Positions 10,235 through 19,447 of a stretch of DNA of 64,000 nt are shown piece after piece. Under the pieces are notes generated by a model. That model was not told where the DNA came from and did not search any database. It worked only from the letters and a program-made list of their open reading frames with translations. Within the stretch, counting starts at the first letter, position 1; every line of letters begins with the position of its first letter. The translations under genes and the position numbers were made by a program. Source of the DNA: Cryobacterium breve (GTDB lineage Bacteria > Actinomycetota > Actinomycetes > Actinomycetales > Microbacteriaceae); the NCBI RefSeq assembly GCF_027594785.1, contig NZ_CP075584.1, positions 3,038,001 to 3,102,000 of the forward strand, in the 5' to 3' direction.

Positions 10235-10714
10235 GCTCGCCGTCACCGGAGCGGCAACGCGACGGTGCGGTGCGAAGACCCAGTAACGGTAGAGCACGAA
10301 GCGGAAGATCGCACCGAGAATGAGGCCGACCACGTTCGAGGAGATGTTGTCGGCGACGACGCTCGTGTGGCCGAGCACGTAGTGGCTCACCCACAGGCAG
10401 GCGAGTCCGATGCCCATGCCAACGAGGCTGACGCCGAAGAATTCGATACCTTCGCGCAGGGTCTGCGACTGGCGGCTCTTGCCGAAGGTCCAGTAGCGGT
10501 TGCCGATCCAGTTCACCGCGATGGCGAGGATGGTCGAGACGACCTTGGCATAGATCGGCCCGGCGTGAACCAGGTGCGGATCGAAGACCGTGGTGCGGAG
10601 CAGATTGAACACCGAGAAGTCGACGGCGAAGCCGACGAGTCCCACGGCGCCGAAGCTCGCGATCTGGATCGCGAGGGCGACGAGCCGTGCTGATTTTCCC
10701 GAGGTAATCGGCAT
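10190..10714 (-). CDS. GtrA-family membrane protein (putative lipid-linked sugar flippase)
   Basis: It is a four-helix membrane protein of 174 residues. The pattern FGAVGLVGFAVDFSVFNLL near the N-terminus and NWIGNRYWTFG at the end of helix 2 are typical of GtrA/PF04138 proteins. These are thought to move polyprenyl-phosphate sugars across the membrane for surface glycan decoration. ATG 10714 starts just before the first helix. It sits at the edge of a large polysaccharide region, which fits. It overlaps the PH-domain gene at the 3' end. Confidence 0.88.
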   Translation of the reverse strand: MPITSGKSARLVALAIQIASFGAVGLVGFAVDFSVFNLLRTTVFDPHLVHAGPIYAKVVSTILAIAVNWIGNRYWTFGKSRQSQTLREGIEFFGVSLVGMGIGLACLWVSHYVLGHTSVVADNISSNVVGLILGAIFRFVLYRYWVFAPHRRVAAPVTASLATIPDGRLVGSER

Positions 10715-10836
10715 ACATCCATCCGGTCTATGGGCGAAGATAGAACAACAATCCACGAGTCTACGGCGCAGCTGCCGCTTCAGACTGAAAATTGGTGCGT
10801 CCGAAAATGAACGGTCGCACAGAAATCGGTGACGAA

Positions 10837-11973
10837 ATGAGCACGACAGTCGGCGTAATCGGGGGCGGCCAACTGGCCAGGATGCTGATCCCCGCAGCGG
10901 TGAACCTCGGAATCGACCTGCGCGTTCTCGCCGAGGCCGACGGCATGTCGGCGGGCCTGGCCGCGGTCGCGGTGGGGGGACTATCGCGACTTCGACACGG
11001 TTCTCGCCTTCGCCGAGACCGTTGACGTGATCACCTTCGACCACGAGCACGTCCCCCAGGCCGTGCTCCGTGAACTCGTCGCCCGCGGGGTCACCGTGCG
11101 TCCGGGACCGGAGGCCCTCGTCTTCGCCCAGGACAAGATCGAAATGCGCCGCCGCCTCGGCGAGCTCGGCCTGCCGGTCCCCGACTGGGCGGCGGTCGAG
11201 AACGCGTCGGAGCTCGCCGTCTTCATCGCCGAACACGGTGGCCGCGCCGTGGTCAAGACGCCGCGCGGCGGCTACGACGGCAAGGGCGTCCGGGTGGTCA
11301 CGCACAAGCACGAGGTCGACGACTGGTTCACCGCCCTCGCCGAGGACGCCAACGGCGGCGCCCTGCTCGTCGAGGAGCACGTTCCGTACACCCGGGAGCT
11401 CGCCCAGCTCGTGGCGAGGCGCCCGTCCGGCCAGGTCGCCGTGTGGCCGGTCGTCGAGACCGTGCAGCGGGACGGTGTCTGTGCCGAGGTGATCGCCCCT
11501 GCCCCCTGTCGAGCGGACGCCTCGCCGCGGTCGCCGCCGACATCGCCACGCGAGTCGCCGAGGGCATCGGCGTGTGCGGCGTGATGGCCGTCGAACTCTT
11601 CGAGACGACGGATGAGCGCCTCCTGATCAACGAGCTGGCCATGCGCCCGCACAACAGCGGTCACTGGTCGATCGAAGGATCGACCACAAGCCAGTTCGAA
11701 CAGCACCTTCGCGCCGTTCTCGACCTCCCGCTCGGTGCGACGACGCCGCGCGACGAGTGGTCGGTGATGGTGAATATCCTCGGCGGCCCCCTGCGCGGCA
11801 CTCTTTTCGATCGCTACCCGGCCGCTTTCGCCGCGCATCCGTCGGCCAAGGTGCACAACTATGGGAAGGACCCACGTCCCGGCCGCAAGGTCGGGCACGT
11901 CACCGTGGGAGGTGCGGATCTGGACGACGTCGCCTATGAAGCGCGTGCCACTGCGGCTTTCTTTCAGGACTGA
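10837..11973 (+). pseudogene. purK: 5-(carboxyamino)imidazole ribonucleotide synthase PurK (two compensating indels)
   Basis: PurK makes N5-CAIR from AIR, ATP and bicarbonate in purine biosynthesis. Family sequence is continuous over three frames: VGVIGGGQLARML at the N-terminus, then VITFDHEHVP, TPRGGYDGKGV (ATP-grasp loop) and NELAMRPHNSGHWSIE. One extra G in the run at 10974-10979 and one missing C in the run at 11502-11506 break and restore the frame. The total length is still a multiple of three (about 378 residues). Both are homopolymer sites, so sequencing error is the likely cause. The start could also be ATG 10807. purE follows after 17 bp. Confidence 0.88.
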
Positions 11974-11977
11974 CACC

Positions 11978-11983
11978 TAAGAT
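11978..11983 (+). promoter_or_regulatory. -10 element of a leaderless promoter for purE
   Basis: TAAGAT lies 7 nt before the GTG start of purE, immediately after the purK stop, with no ribosome binding site between. Confidence 0.5.
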
Positions 11984-11990
11984 CGACTGC

Positions 11991-12536
11991 GTGCCCGAGA
12001 ACCCCAGAGCAACCACCCCGCTGTCGGAGAACCGAGAAACGCCCCCGGCGCCGCTCGTCGGCGTCGTCATGGGCTCCGATTCCGACTGGCCGGTCATGAG
12101 CGACGCCGCGCAGCTCTTGCGCGACTTCGGGGTCGACTACGAAGTCCAGGTCGTCTCCGCGCACCGCACGCCCCAGAAGATGATCGCCTATGGCGAGGAC
12201 GCCCACGGGCGCGGCCTCAAGGTCATCATCGCCGGCGCCGGCGGTGCAGCGCATCTGCCCGGTATGCTCGCCGCCGTCACCGCGCTTCCCGTCGTCGGCG
12301 TTCCCGTTCCACTGAGCAGGCTCGACGGCCTCGACTCCCTGCTCTCGATCGTGCAGATGCCGGCCGGAGTTCCCGTCGCGACCGTCTCCATCGGCGGGGC
12401 CCGAAACGCCGCGCTTATCGCCGTGAAAATCCTGGCCCTCTCCGACACGGTGCTGCACGACAAGCTCGTCGCCTTCGCCGCGGCCCTCGCCGCGCAGGTC
12501 GAACAGAAGAATTCGGATCTCCAAGCCAAGCTATGA
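11991..12536 (+). CDS. purE: 5-(carboxyamino)imidazole ribonucleotide mutase PurE
   Basis: It converts N5-CAIR to CAIR, the step after PurK. The 181-residue product has the class I motif [11 protein letters not shown], the active-site SAHRTP, and the glycine-rich [11 protein letters not shown]. The first 20 residues are a non-conserved extension; GTG 11991 is supported by the leaderless -10 at 11978. The stop overlaps the ATG of the next gene (ATGA). Confidence 0.95.
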   Translation: MPENPRATTPLSENRETPPAPLVGVVMGSDSDWPVMSDAAQLLRDFGVDYEVQVVSAHRTPQKMIAYGEDAHGRGLKVIIAGAGGAAHLPGMLAAVTALPVVGVPVPLSRLDGLDSLLSIVQMPAGVPVATVSIGGARNAALIAVKILALSDTVLHDKLVAFAAALAAQVEQKNSDLQAKL

Positions 12537-13895
12537 GCATCGCCACCAACCCGATCAGGAACCCGGAAGCCGGGTCCGCCCGTGTGATGACCAAACGGGC
12601 CTGGTGGCTCGTCCTGCTGAACGTCATCCTGCCCGGGTCAGCGCAAGTGCTCGCCGGAAGCCGCCGACTCGGCCGGTTCGGCCTGCGCTGCACGTTCACC
12701 CTCATCGCCCTCGTCGTCGTCGTCGGGGTCGCTTACCTGTTCTGGCCTGAGGTCGTGCTCACGGCGTTCACCAACTCGATCGGGTTGTGGGTCGCCGCGG
12801 CGGTGTTGGTGTTCTACGGCATCGTCTGGGTCGTGCTGACCCTCGACACCCTGCGGCTTGTGCGCCTCGTCAAGGCGGGCCCTGGTGCCCGCCCCCTCAT
12901 CGCCGGCTTCGCGACCGTGCTCATGGTCGTCATCGCCGGAACGGCCGGCTACGGCGCCTACGTCGCGGCGACGGCAAGCGACTTCCTGTCCTCGGTCTTC
13001 GTGGCCGGGCCGACGGTCCCCCCGGTCGATGGGCGCTACAACATCATGCTTCTCGGCGGTGACGCCGGTGCAGACCGAGACGGTCTCCGCCCGGACAGCA
13101 TCACCGTGGCGAGCATCGACGCCACCACGGGCCAGGTCACCATGATCGGCCTGCCCCGCAACCTCGAGGACGTACCGTTCGTGGCGGGTTCCCCGCTCGC
13201 GAAGCTGTACCCCACCGGCTACGGCGCCGTCGACGGATGCGAGGTCGACGCCTGCATGCTCAACTCGATCTACACCGAGGTCGAGCTGAAAAGCCCCGAG
13301 ATGTACCCGAAGGCCATCGACGCCGGCAGTGAGCCCGGCATCGAGGGGATGCGGGACGCGGCGGAGGGCATCACGGGGCTGACGATCCAGTACTACGGCC
13401 TCATCGACATGCAGGGCTTCTCGGAGCTCATCGACGCCCTCGGCGGGGTCGACATCAACGTGACCGAACGCGTGCCGGTGCACACGGACGACACCTTCAC
13501 CACCGTGCTGTTCTGGTTCGAGCCGGGCATGCAGCACATGGACGGCTATCACGCTCTCTGGTACGCCCGGTCGCGACACGGCACGAGCGACTACAACCGC
13601 ATGGAGCGCCAGCACCAGGCTCCAGGAGGCGATCCTCGCCCAGGCCAGCCCCGCGAATGTGCTCTCCAAGTTCGAGTCCGTGGCCTCCGCCGGATCGCAG
13701 GTCGTGAAGACCGACATCCCGCAGAGCATGCTCGGGTACTTCGTGACCCTCGCCGCCAAGTCGAAGACGCACCCGATCAACACGGTCGAGCTGACCCCGG
13801 CGAACAACGTCGACCCGGAGAATCCCGATTACGACGTGATCAGGTCCCTGATCTCGGCCGCCCTCACTCCGGCAACGGCGACGCCCACCCCGTAG
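12533..13895 (+). pseudogene. LytR-CpsA-Psr (LCP) family cell-wall glycopolymer ligase (frame broken by one inserted base)
   Basis: LCP enzymes transfer polyprenyl-linked glycopolymers to peptidoglycan on the outer face of the membrane. Residues 1-160 contain about four membrane segments, more than the single anchor of most LCP proteins. The LCP domain then starts with RYNIMLLGGDAG and includes RPDSITVASID, an Arg-rich site in MIGLPRNL and ALWYARSRHGTSDYNRMERQ. CAGGCTC at 13616-13622 holds one extra base. Reading it as CAGCTC gives ERQHQLQEAILAQ and an intact protein of about 453 residues. Its ATG overlaps the purE stop. Confidence 0.88.
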
Positions 13896-13897
13896 CC

Positions 13898-15045
13898 CTA
13901 CAGGTCGGCGTGCAGCTGCCAGACCCGCTCGGCGGAATCGCGCCAGCTGAAGGCCTTCGCCCGGTCGCCGCCGTAGATGCGCAGCCGCTTGGCGAGGGCC
14001 CGGTCGGTGAGCACCCGGTCGACGGCCGCAGCGAGGCGTTCCGGGTAGCCGGCGGCGTCCTCGCGCTCGACCACAAGACCGGCGTCGCCGCCCGCCTCAA
14101 GCAACGCGGGAGCGTCGGAATGCACAACCGGGGTGCCGAGGTGGGAAGGCCTGGATCACGGGCAGTGCAAAGCCCTCTTCGAGGCTCGGGAAGACCAGCA
14201 GGCTCGCCCGGGCGATCACGACGGCGAGTTCCTCGTCGGTGAGTCCGGGCATCGCGCGGACTCGGCCGGGCGTGAGCCCGGCTTCCTCGGCGACGGACCC
14301 GAGGTCGACTTCGCCCCAGGTGTCCGGTCCCACGACGATCAGGGGCAGGTCCGAAGCACCGGGCAGACCAAGTGCGGTGATGAGGGCCGTGACGCCCTTA
14401 CGCGGCTCGAGCGTGCCGACGGTGACGATGTACTCGGACGGCAGGTCGAGGGCCGTGGCGAGCAGGCTCAGTGGCCGAGGAGTTGGACGGCAGCCGGAAC
14501 GCCGTGCCCACGGCGCCGCCGATGACGCGCACCCGGTCACCAAGGTCGACGATCTCGGCAAGCTGCGCCGCGACGGCGTGGCTCGGCACGACGATCGCGT
14601 CCGCGTGCTTGCGAGCCCGTTTCATTCGCGCCTTGGTCCAGGCGACGGTCGTCGGGGTGAGCGCCTCGGGATGCGTCCACGCGAGCACGTCGTGCACGGT
14701 CACGGCGACCTGCGTGTGATCGTTCACCCGGTCGTGACGGCGCAGCGGCGCCATCAGGCCCGGCGCATGGATCATCCCGGGCCCAGGCGATGTCGTCACC
14801 CCGAGCTGCCAGGCCGCGGCGAGCTCGCGGCGGGGGAGTGCGGTCTTGTAGAGTCCCGCGAGCCCGGGAAGGGCCGCCTCGATCACCGCGTACTGCTCGG
14901 GCGCCGACGCTGAGACGATGCCCTCGACCTCGCAGTTGAGCGGGGCGCTCTCGATGAGCGCCCGGGTCAGCTCCTCGGTGTATCGACCGATCCCGCCGGG
15001 AACCGGCGCGATCATCTGGTCGACGATAACCCGCAGTGTGATCAT
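13898..15045 (-). pseudogene. GT4-family glycosyltransferase (frame broken by two inserted bases)
   Basis: This is a cytoplasmic GT-B glycosyltransferase, probably a rhamnosyl- or mannosyltransferase of the wall polysaccharide. The N-terminus VIVDQMIAPVPGGIGRY holds the acceptor-side glycine loop. The donor-site segments are VTVGTLEPRKG and FPSLEEGFALPVIQA (E-x7-E type). Extra bases occur at CAGGCTC (14463-14469) and AAGGCCT (14146-14152). Correcting them gives about 381 residues. The start overlaps the rmlD stop (ATGA), so it is in the rmlB-rmlD operon. It is convergent with the LCP gene. Confidence 0.87.
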
Positions 15046-15897
15046 TCGGTCTCGAGGACGCCTTCTGCCACGGCCTCGGTGAGCGCGTCGTGCCAGTCGC
15101 GCATCGGGGTGAGTCCGGCGGTGGCCCAGGCATCATGGCCGAGGACGGAGTACGCCGGGCGGGGCGCGGGGCGCACGAAGGAGGCACCATCGGTCGGGAG
15201 CACCCGGGCGGGGTCGAGGCCGTTGGCGGCGAGCACGGCCTGGGCGAAGCCGAACCAGCTCGTGACACCGGAGCCTGGTGCCGTGGTAGATGCCGGCCGG
15301 GGCTTCGGCGTCGAGGAGGGCGACGATCTGGTTCGCGAGGTCGACGGTCCAGGTGGGCTGGCCGACCTGGTCCTCGACGACGTTCAGCGTGTCGTGGGTG
15401 GCGGCGAGTTTCAGCATGGTCTTGGGGAAGTTGGGACCGTTCTTCCCGTAGAGCCACGCGGTACGCACGATGTAGGTCTTGCCGGGGTTCTCGGCCAGGA
15501 CGAATTCCTCGCCGGCGGCCTTAGTCCGCCCATACGCGGAGATCGGCGCGGCCGGTGCATCCTCCTGATACGGGGAGGTGGCGTTGCCTTCGAAGACGTA
15601 GTCCGTCGAGATCTGAACGAGGCGCGCCCCGGACGCCTGCGCGGCCCTGGCGAGGTTCCGCGGTCCGACAGCGTTCAGCAGGTAGGCGGCGTCCTCGTTC
15701 GTTTCGGCGTCGTCGACCTTCGTGTACGCGGCGGCATTGATCACGACATCGAACCCGGTGACGGCGGCCTGGACGGCGGCCTGATCGGTGATGTCCAATT
15801 CGCCACGGTCGAAGGCGGTCACGTCCCGACCGGCCAGAGCCTTCTGCAGGTCGCGGCCGAGCATCCCGGCGGCGCCGGTGATCAGGTAGCGGGTCAT
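15042..15897 (-). pseudogene. rmlD: dTDP-4-dehydrorhamnose reductase RmlD (frame broken by one inserted base)
   Basis: It is the last enzyme of dTDP-L-rhamnose synthesis, reducing dTDP-4-keto-L-rhamnose with NAD(P)H. The N-terminus YLITGAAGMLG is the Rossmann motif; STDYVFEG and YGRTK (Tyr/Lys catalytic pair) follow. GAGCCTG at 15271-15277 (plus strand) has one extra base. Read without it, the sequence becomes GIYHGTSSGVTSWFGFA, the usual RmlD text, and the product is about 284 residues. Its start overlaps the rmlB stop and its stop overlaps the GT4 start. Confidence 0.92.
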
Positions 15898-16885
15898 GAG
15901 CTCAGTGCCGCGCGGGCCTTGAGGGGTTCCCACCAGGAACGGTTGTCGCGGTACCACTGCACGACGTCGGCGAGGCCCTTCTCGAACGGGACCTGGGGGG
16001 CGTAGCCGAGTTCGGCCTGGATCTTGGTGATGTCCACCGAGTAGCGCAGGTCGTGGCCGAGGCGGTCGGCGACGCGGTCCACGTAGGACCAGTCCTTGCC
16101 GGTGGAGTCCAGCAGCAGCTGGGTCAGGCTCCAAGTTGGTCAGCTCAGTGCCGCCGCCGATGTTGTAGATCTCTCCGGCGCGACCGCCGACGAGGACCAT
16201 CGCGATCGCGCGGGTGTGGTCGTCCACGTGCAACCAGTCGCGGATGTTATTGCCCGCCCCATACAGCGGGACGTGCTTGTCATCGATCAGGTTCGTCACG
16301 AACAACGGGATGACCTTCTCGGGGAAGTGGTACGGGCCGTAGTTGTTCGAGCAGCGCGTGATCGACACGTTCAGGCCGTGCGTGCGGTGGTAGGACCGGG
16401 CGAGGAGGTCACTGCCGGCCTTCGAGGCGGAATACGGGGAGTTGGGTTCCAGGGCGCGTTCCTCGTTCCAGGAGCCCTCCGCGATCGACCCGTAGACCTC
16501 GTCCGTGGACACGTGCACGAACCGGGCCAGGTTGTGGCGGAGCGCCGCGTCCAGGAGCCTGCTGGGTGCCGAGAACGTTGGTCTCGACGAAGATCGACGC
16601 GTCCCGCACCGACCGGTCCACGTGGGACTCGGCCGCGAAGTGCACCACGGCATCCAGGGACGGGAAGAGCGTGTCGAGCAGTTTCGCGTCACGGATGTCG
16701 CCATGCACGAACGAATACCGGGGCGAATCGGCGATCGGAGCGAGGTTCGCCAGGTTGCCCGAATACGTCAACGCATCCAGAACAACAACCTCGGCCCCCT
16801 CCAAACCCGGGTACGCGTCTTCGATGGTGCGACGAACAAAGTTCGAGCCGATGAAACCAGCGCCGCCGGTAACGAGGATCTTCAT
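15894..16885 (-). pseudogene. rmlB: dTDP-glucose 4,6-dehydratase RmlB (frame broken by two inserted bases)
   Basis: It forms dTDP-4-keto-6-deoxyglucose from dTDP-glucose. Visible motifs are GGAGFIGSNFVR (NAD binding), FAAESHVDRSV, STDEVYGSIAEG and YSASKAGSDLLARSYHRT with the Tyr/Lys pair. SNNYGPYHFPEKVIP and RDWLHVDDH follow. Extra bases lie at 16555-16561 (GAGCCTG) and 16125-16131 (CAGGCTC). Corrected, the joins read GTQQLLDAALRHN and TNLELTQLLLDSTGKDW, as in the family. The length is then about 329 residues. It is the first gene of the rmlB-rmlD-GT operon. Confidence 0.93.
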
Positions 16886-17053
16886 ATGTTTTGTGACCTA
16901 TCTGTAAACGTAAAGTGCCCGCACCATCCTATCGGGCGTGAGTCCGCCGGACGTGGGGGCACCCGGCTGGGGTGCTTCCCAAACGGCACGAACACTGATT
17001 ACATGGCTTCGGGGGCGGCGCCAGTCGAACTCGTCGAGCAGAAACGAGTTCCG

Positions 17054-19366
17054 ATGGCTGTGCTGCGCTCCAAACTTTCTCCCGTCGTCAGAAGACGTCC
17101 CTGGCTTGCCGCCTCGTCGGCCCTGGTCCTCGGCCTGGCGATCCTGCAACCGGTGGCCGGCGCGGCCGTCGCGGCAACGCCCGTGCGTGCCCTGTCCGCC
17201 GCGACCACGGCGGCTCCGCTCGACAACGACACGATCACTCCCGCAGAACTGCTCGGCTCTCCGCCCGTCGCGGCCCCGGACGCACGGAACCAGCCCGATG
17301 TCACGGTCGCCGCGGGAACCGTCTCCCTCGATCACACGGTCGACGTGGCAATGGTCGTTCCTACTGAAAAGTCCTCCGTCTACAACACGTTCATCAGCGA
17401 CAGCGCGGCGCGAGACCTGGTCGCGAAGACCGGAGCGTATTGGAAGGCCCAGAGCAACAACCAGGTCACCTCCCTGACGGTGACGCACCTCGGGCGATAC
17501 TCGACCGCGGTGACCTGCGCTGACCTCGTGTCGGCAAACTCCCAGCCCGCGATGACGTACATCTGGGGTACGGCGGCCCTGAACTTCGGTCATTCGCTGC
17601 CCAACGGCGACCCTGACTTCGGCTACTACCTGGCCGGCACCGGGCATCACCTGCTCGTCCTCGTCCCCGATGCGTGCGGTGGCGCAGGTATCGGCAGCGT
17701 CGGCGCACCGGGGGTGCCCGTCAGCGCAGCCAATGGCGGTGTCATCATGGCCTCGATGAACGGCGTGAACAACCTCGACATCGTCGCTCACGAGTTCGGG
17801 CACAACCTCGGCCTCCAGCACTCGAACATCGCCGTGTGCCCCGATGCCTCCCTGTCCGAAGGGTTTCTCAACACGTCGACAGGAACGTTCACCGACGGAT
17901 GCGCCGACCTCCCCTATGAGGACGCGTACGACGTGATGGGCGCCGCATACTCGTACAACGGCGAGGCCAACGGCACTCCGACGGCCCTCAACACGAGCCA
18001 CAAGTCCCGGCTCAATGCCCTCGCGGACGGGGAAGCCCAGACGATCACCCTGGACCCAGGGGTGCGGACCCAGGAGACGTCCGCGACTATTGTGACCACC
18101 GGGGCCGTGTCCGGCCGACGGGCGCTCGTGGTCACGGACCCGCGCACCCAGCAGGTGTACTACGTCGACTACCGCGGTGGCACCGGCTCAGACGCCGGCT
18201 CGCTCTACACTCGCGGACTGCTTGCGTCAGAGGGCGTTGACAACGGGGTGCGCCTCCTCACGACCCGGAGCGATTTCACCTCCGTCGTGTTGTTGAGTCC
18301 GAGTTCGACCAGCAATACCGGGCACAAGCTCTTCCTGACCGCAGGGCAGAGCCTGTCGACCAGGTCAGGCGGCATCCGGGTGGTGGTGCAGAGCATCGCC
18401 GGTGGCGCCGCCACTGTCTCCGTCACGCTCACGGCGAGCTCAGTCGACCGGGTGTTCGGCGACAACCGATTCGCCACATCGGCCGCGATCTCGAGGGCGA
18501 ACTTCGCCGCGGATGCGCCGGTCGTCTACATCGCGAACGGGTTGAATTTCCCCGATGCCTTGTCTGCGGCGCCTGTCGCCGGTGCCGCGAACGCTCCGAT
18601 CCTTCTTGTGACGGCCGATAGCGTGCCGAACGTCGTCCAGGCAGAGCTGGCTCGACTGCACCCGAAGAAGATCGTGGTGCTCGGTAGCCAGAATTCGGTC
18701 AGTGATGCGGCCGTCGCTCAAGTCAAGGCTTTCGCTGTCGACCCGGCGGCGCCGGTCGTTCGACTGTTCGGCGATGACCGGTTCGCGACGTCGGCCGCGA
18801 TTTCTGCGGCGAACTTCCCGCTCGGAGCCCCGGTGGTCTATATCGCCAATGGGTTGAAATTCCCGGACGCCTTGTCTGCTGCGCCGGTCGCCGGTAGCGC
18901 GAAAGCGCCGATCCTCCTCGTGACGGCCGACAGCATCCCCGCCGTGGTCCAGGCAGAGCTTGATCGACTGAATCCGACGAGCTTCGTGGTGCTCGGCAGC
19001 CAGAACTCGGTCAGTGATGCGGTCGTCGCGCAACTGAAGGGCTACACCGCCGACCCGGCCACGCCCGTCGTGCGCTTGTCCGGCGATGACCGGTTCGCGA
19101 CGTCGGCCGCTATTTCTGCGGCGAACTTCCCACTCGGCGCCCCCGTGGTCTATATCGCGAATGGCTTCAACTTCCCGGATGCCCTGTCGGCGGCCCCGGT
19201 CGCGGGGTCCAAGAATGCGCCGATCCTGCTCGTGCAGCCAGGCGGGCTTCCGGCCGCCGTGCAGAAAGAGATACTGCGGTTGAAACCGACCAGATTCGTG
19301 GTGCTCGGCAGTCAGGACTCCGTCGGTGACGCGGTCGTCGCCCAGCTGAACGCGCTCATCCCCTAG
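17054..19366 (+). CDS. Secreted metzincin-type (peptidase M11-like) protein with three cell-wall-binding repeats
   Basis: This is a secreted zinc metallopeptidase anchored to the wall. A signal peptide spans about residues 1-42. The zinc site HEFGHNLGLQH (His246, Glu247, His250, His256) is followed about 30-40 residues later by a Met-turn in AYDVMG. This matches the gametolysin/M11-like metzincins. From about residue 460 come three cell-wall-binding repeat 2 (PF04122-type) units, each opening with GD(N/D)RFATSAAIS and containing FPDALSAAPVAG. ATG 17054 places the signal peptide at the N-terminus; in-frame ATG 17003 is the alternative. The substrate is unknown. It is transcribed away from rmlB. 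Confidence 0.86.
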   Translation: MAVLRSKLSPVVRRRPWLAASSALVLGLAILQPVAGAAVAATPVRALSAATTAAPLDNDTITPAELLGSPPVAAPDARNQPDVTVAAGTVSLDHTVDVAMVVPTEKSSVYNTFISDSAARDLVAKTGAYWKAQSNNQVTSLTVTHLGRYSTAVTCADLVSANSQPAMTYIWGTAALNFGHSLPNGDPDFGYYLAGTGHHLLVLVPDACGGAGIGSVGAPGVPVSAANGGVIMASMNGVNNLDIVAHEFGHNLGLQHSNIAVCPDASLSEGFLNTSTGTFTDGCADLPYEDAYDVMGAAYSYNGEANGTPTALNTSHKSRLNALADGEAQTITLDPGVRTQETSATIVTTGAVSGRRALVVTDPRTQQVYYVDYRGGTGSDAGSLYTRGLLASEGVDNGVRLLTTRSDFTSVVLLSPSSTSNTGHKLFLTAGQSLSTRSGGIRVVVQSIAGGAATVSVTLTASSVDRVFGDNRFATSAAISRANFAADAPVVYIANGLNFPDALSAAPVAGAANAPILLVTADSVPNVVQAELARLHPKKIVVLGSQNSVSDAAVAQVKAFAVDPAAPVVRLFGDDRFATSAAISAANFPLGAPVVYIANGLKFPDALSAAPVAGSAKAPILLVTADSIPAVVQAELDRLNPTSFVVLGSQNSVSDAVVAQLKGYTADPATPVVRLSGDDRFATSAAISAANFPLGAPVVYIANGFNFPDALSAAPVAGSKNAPILLVQPGGLPAAVQKEILRLKPTRFVVLGSQDSVGDAVVAQLNALIP

Positions 19367-19447
19367 CCGCTGATTGTCCACCATTCATAGCTTTTTTGGC
19401 CTGATTGGTTACGCTATCGGTTGAGATTCCATTGGGGGATGAAATTC

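Noticed and set aside
10837..16885. A decaying operon, because purK, the LCP gene, a GT4, rmlD and rmlB all have broken frames
   Set aside because: The breaks are single-base indels, most at one motif, with full-length conserved sequence on both sides and no internal stops or deletions. Compensating indels in purK also point to sequence errors.
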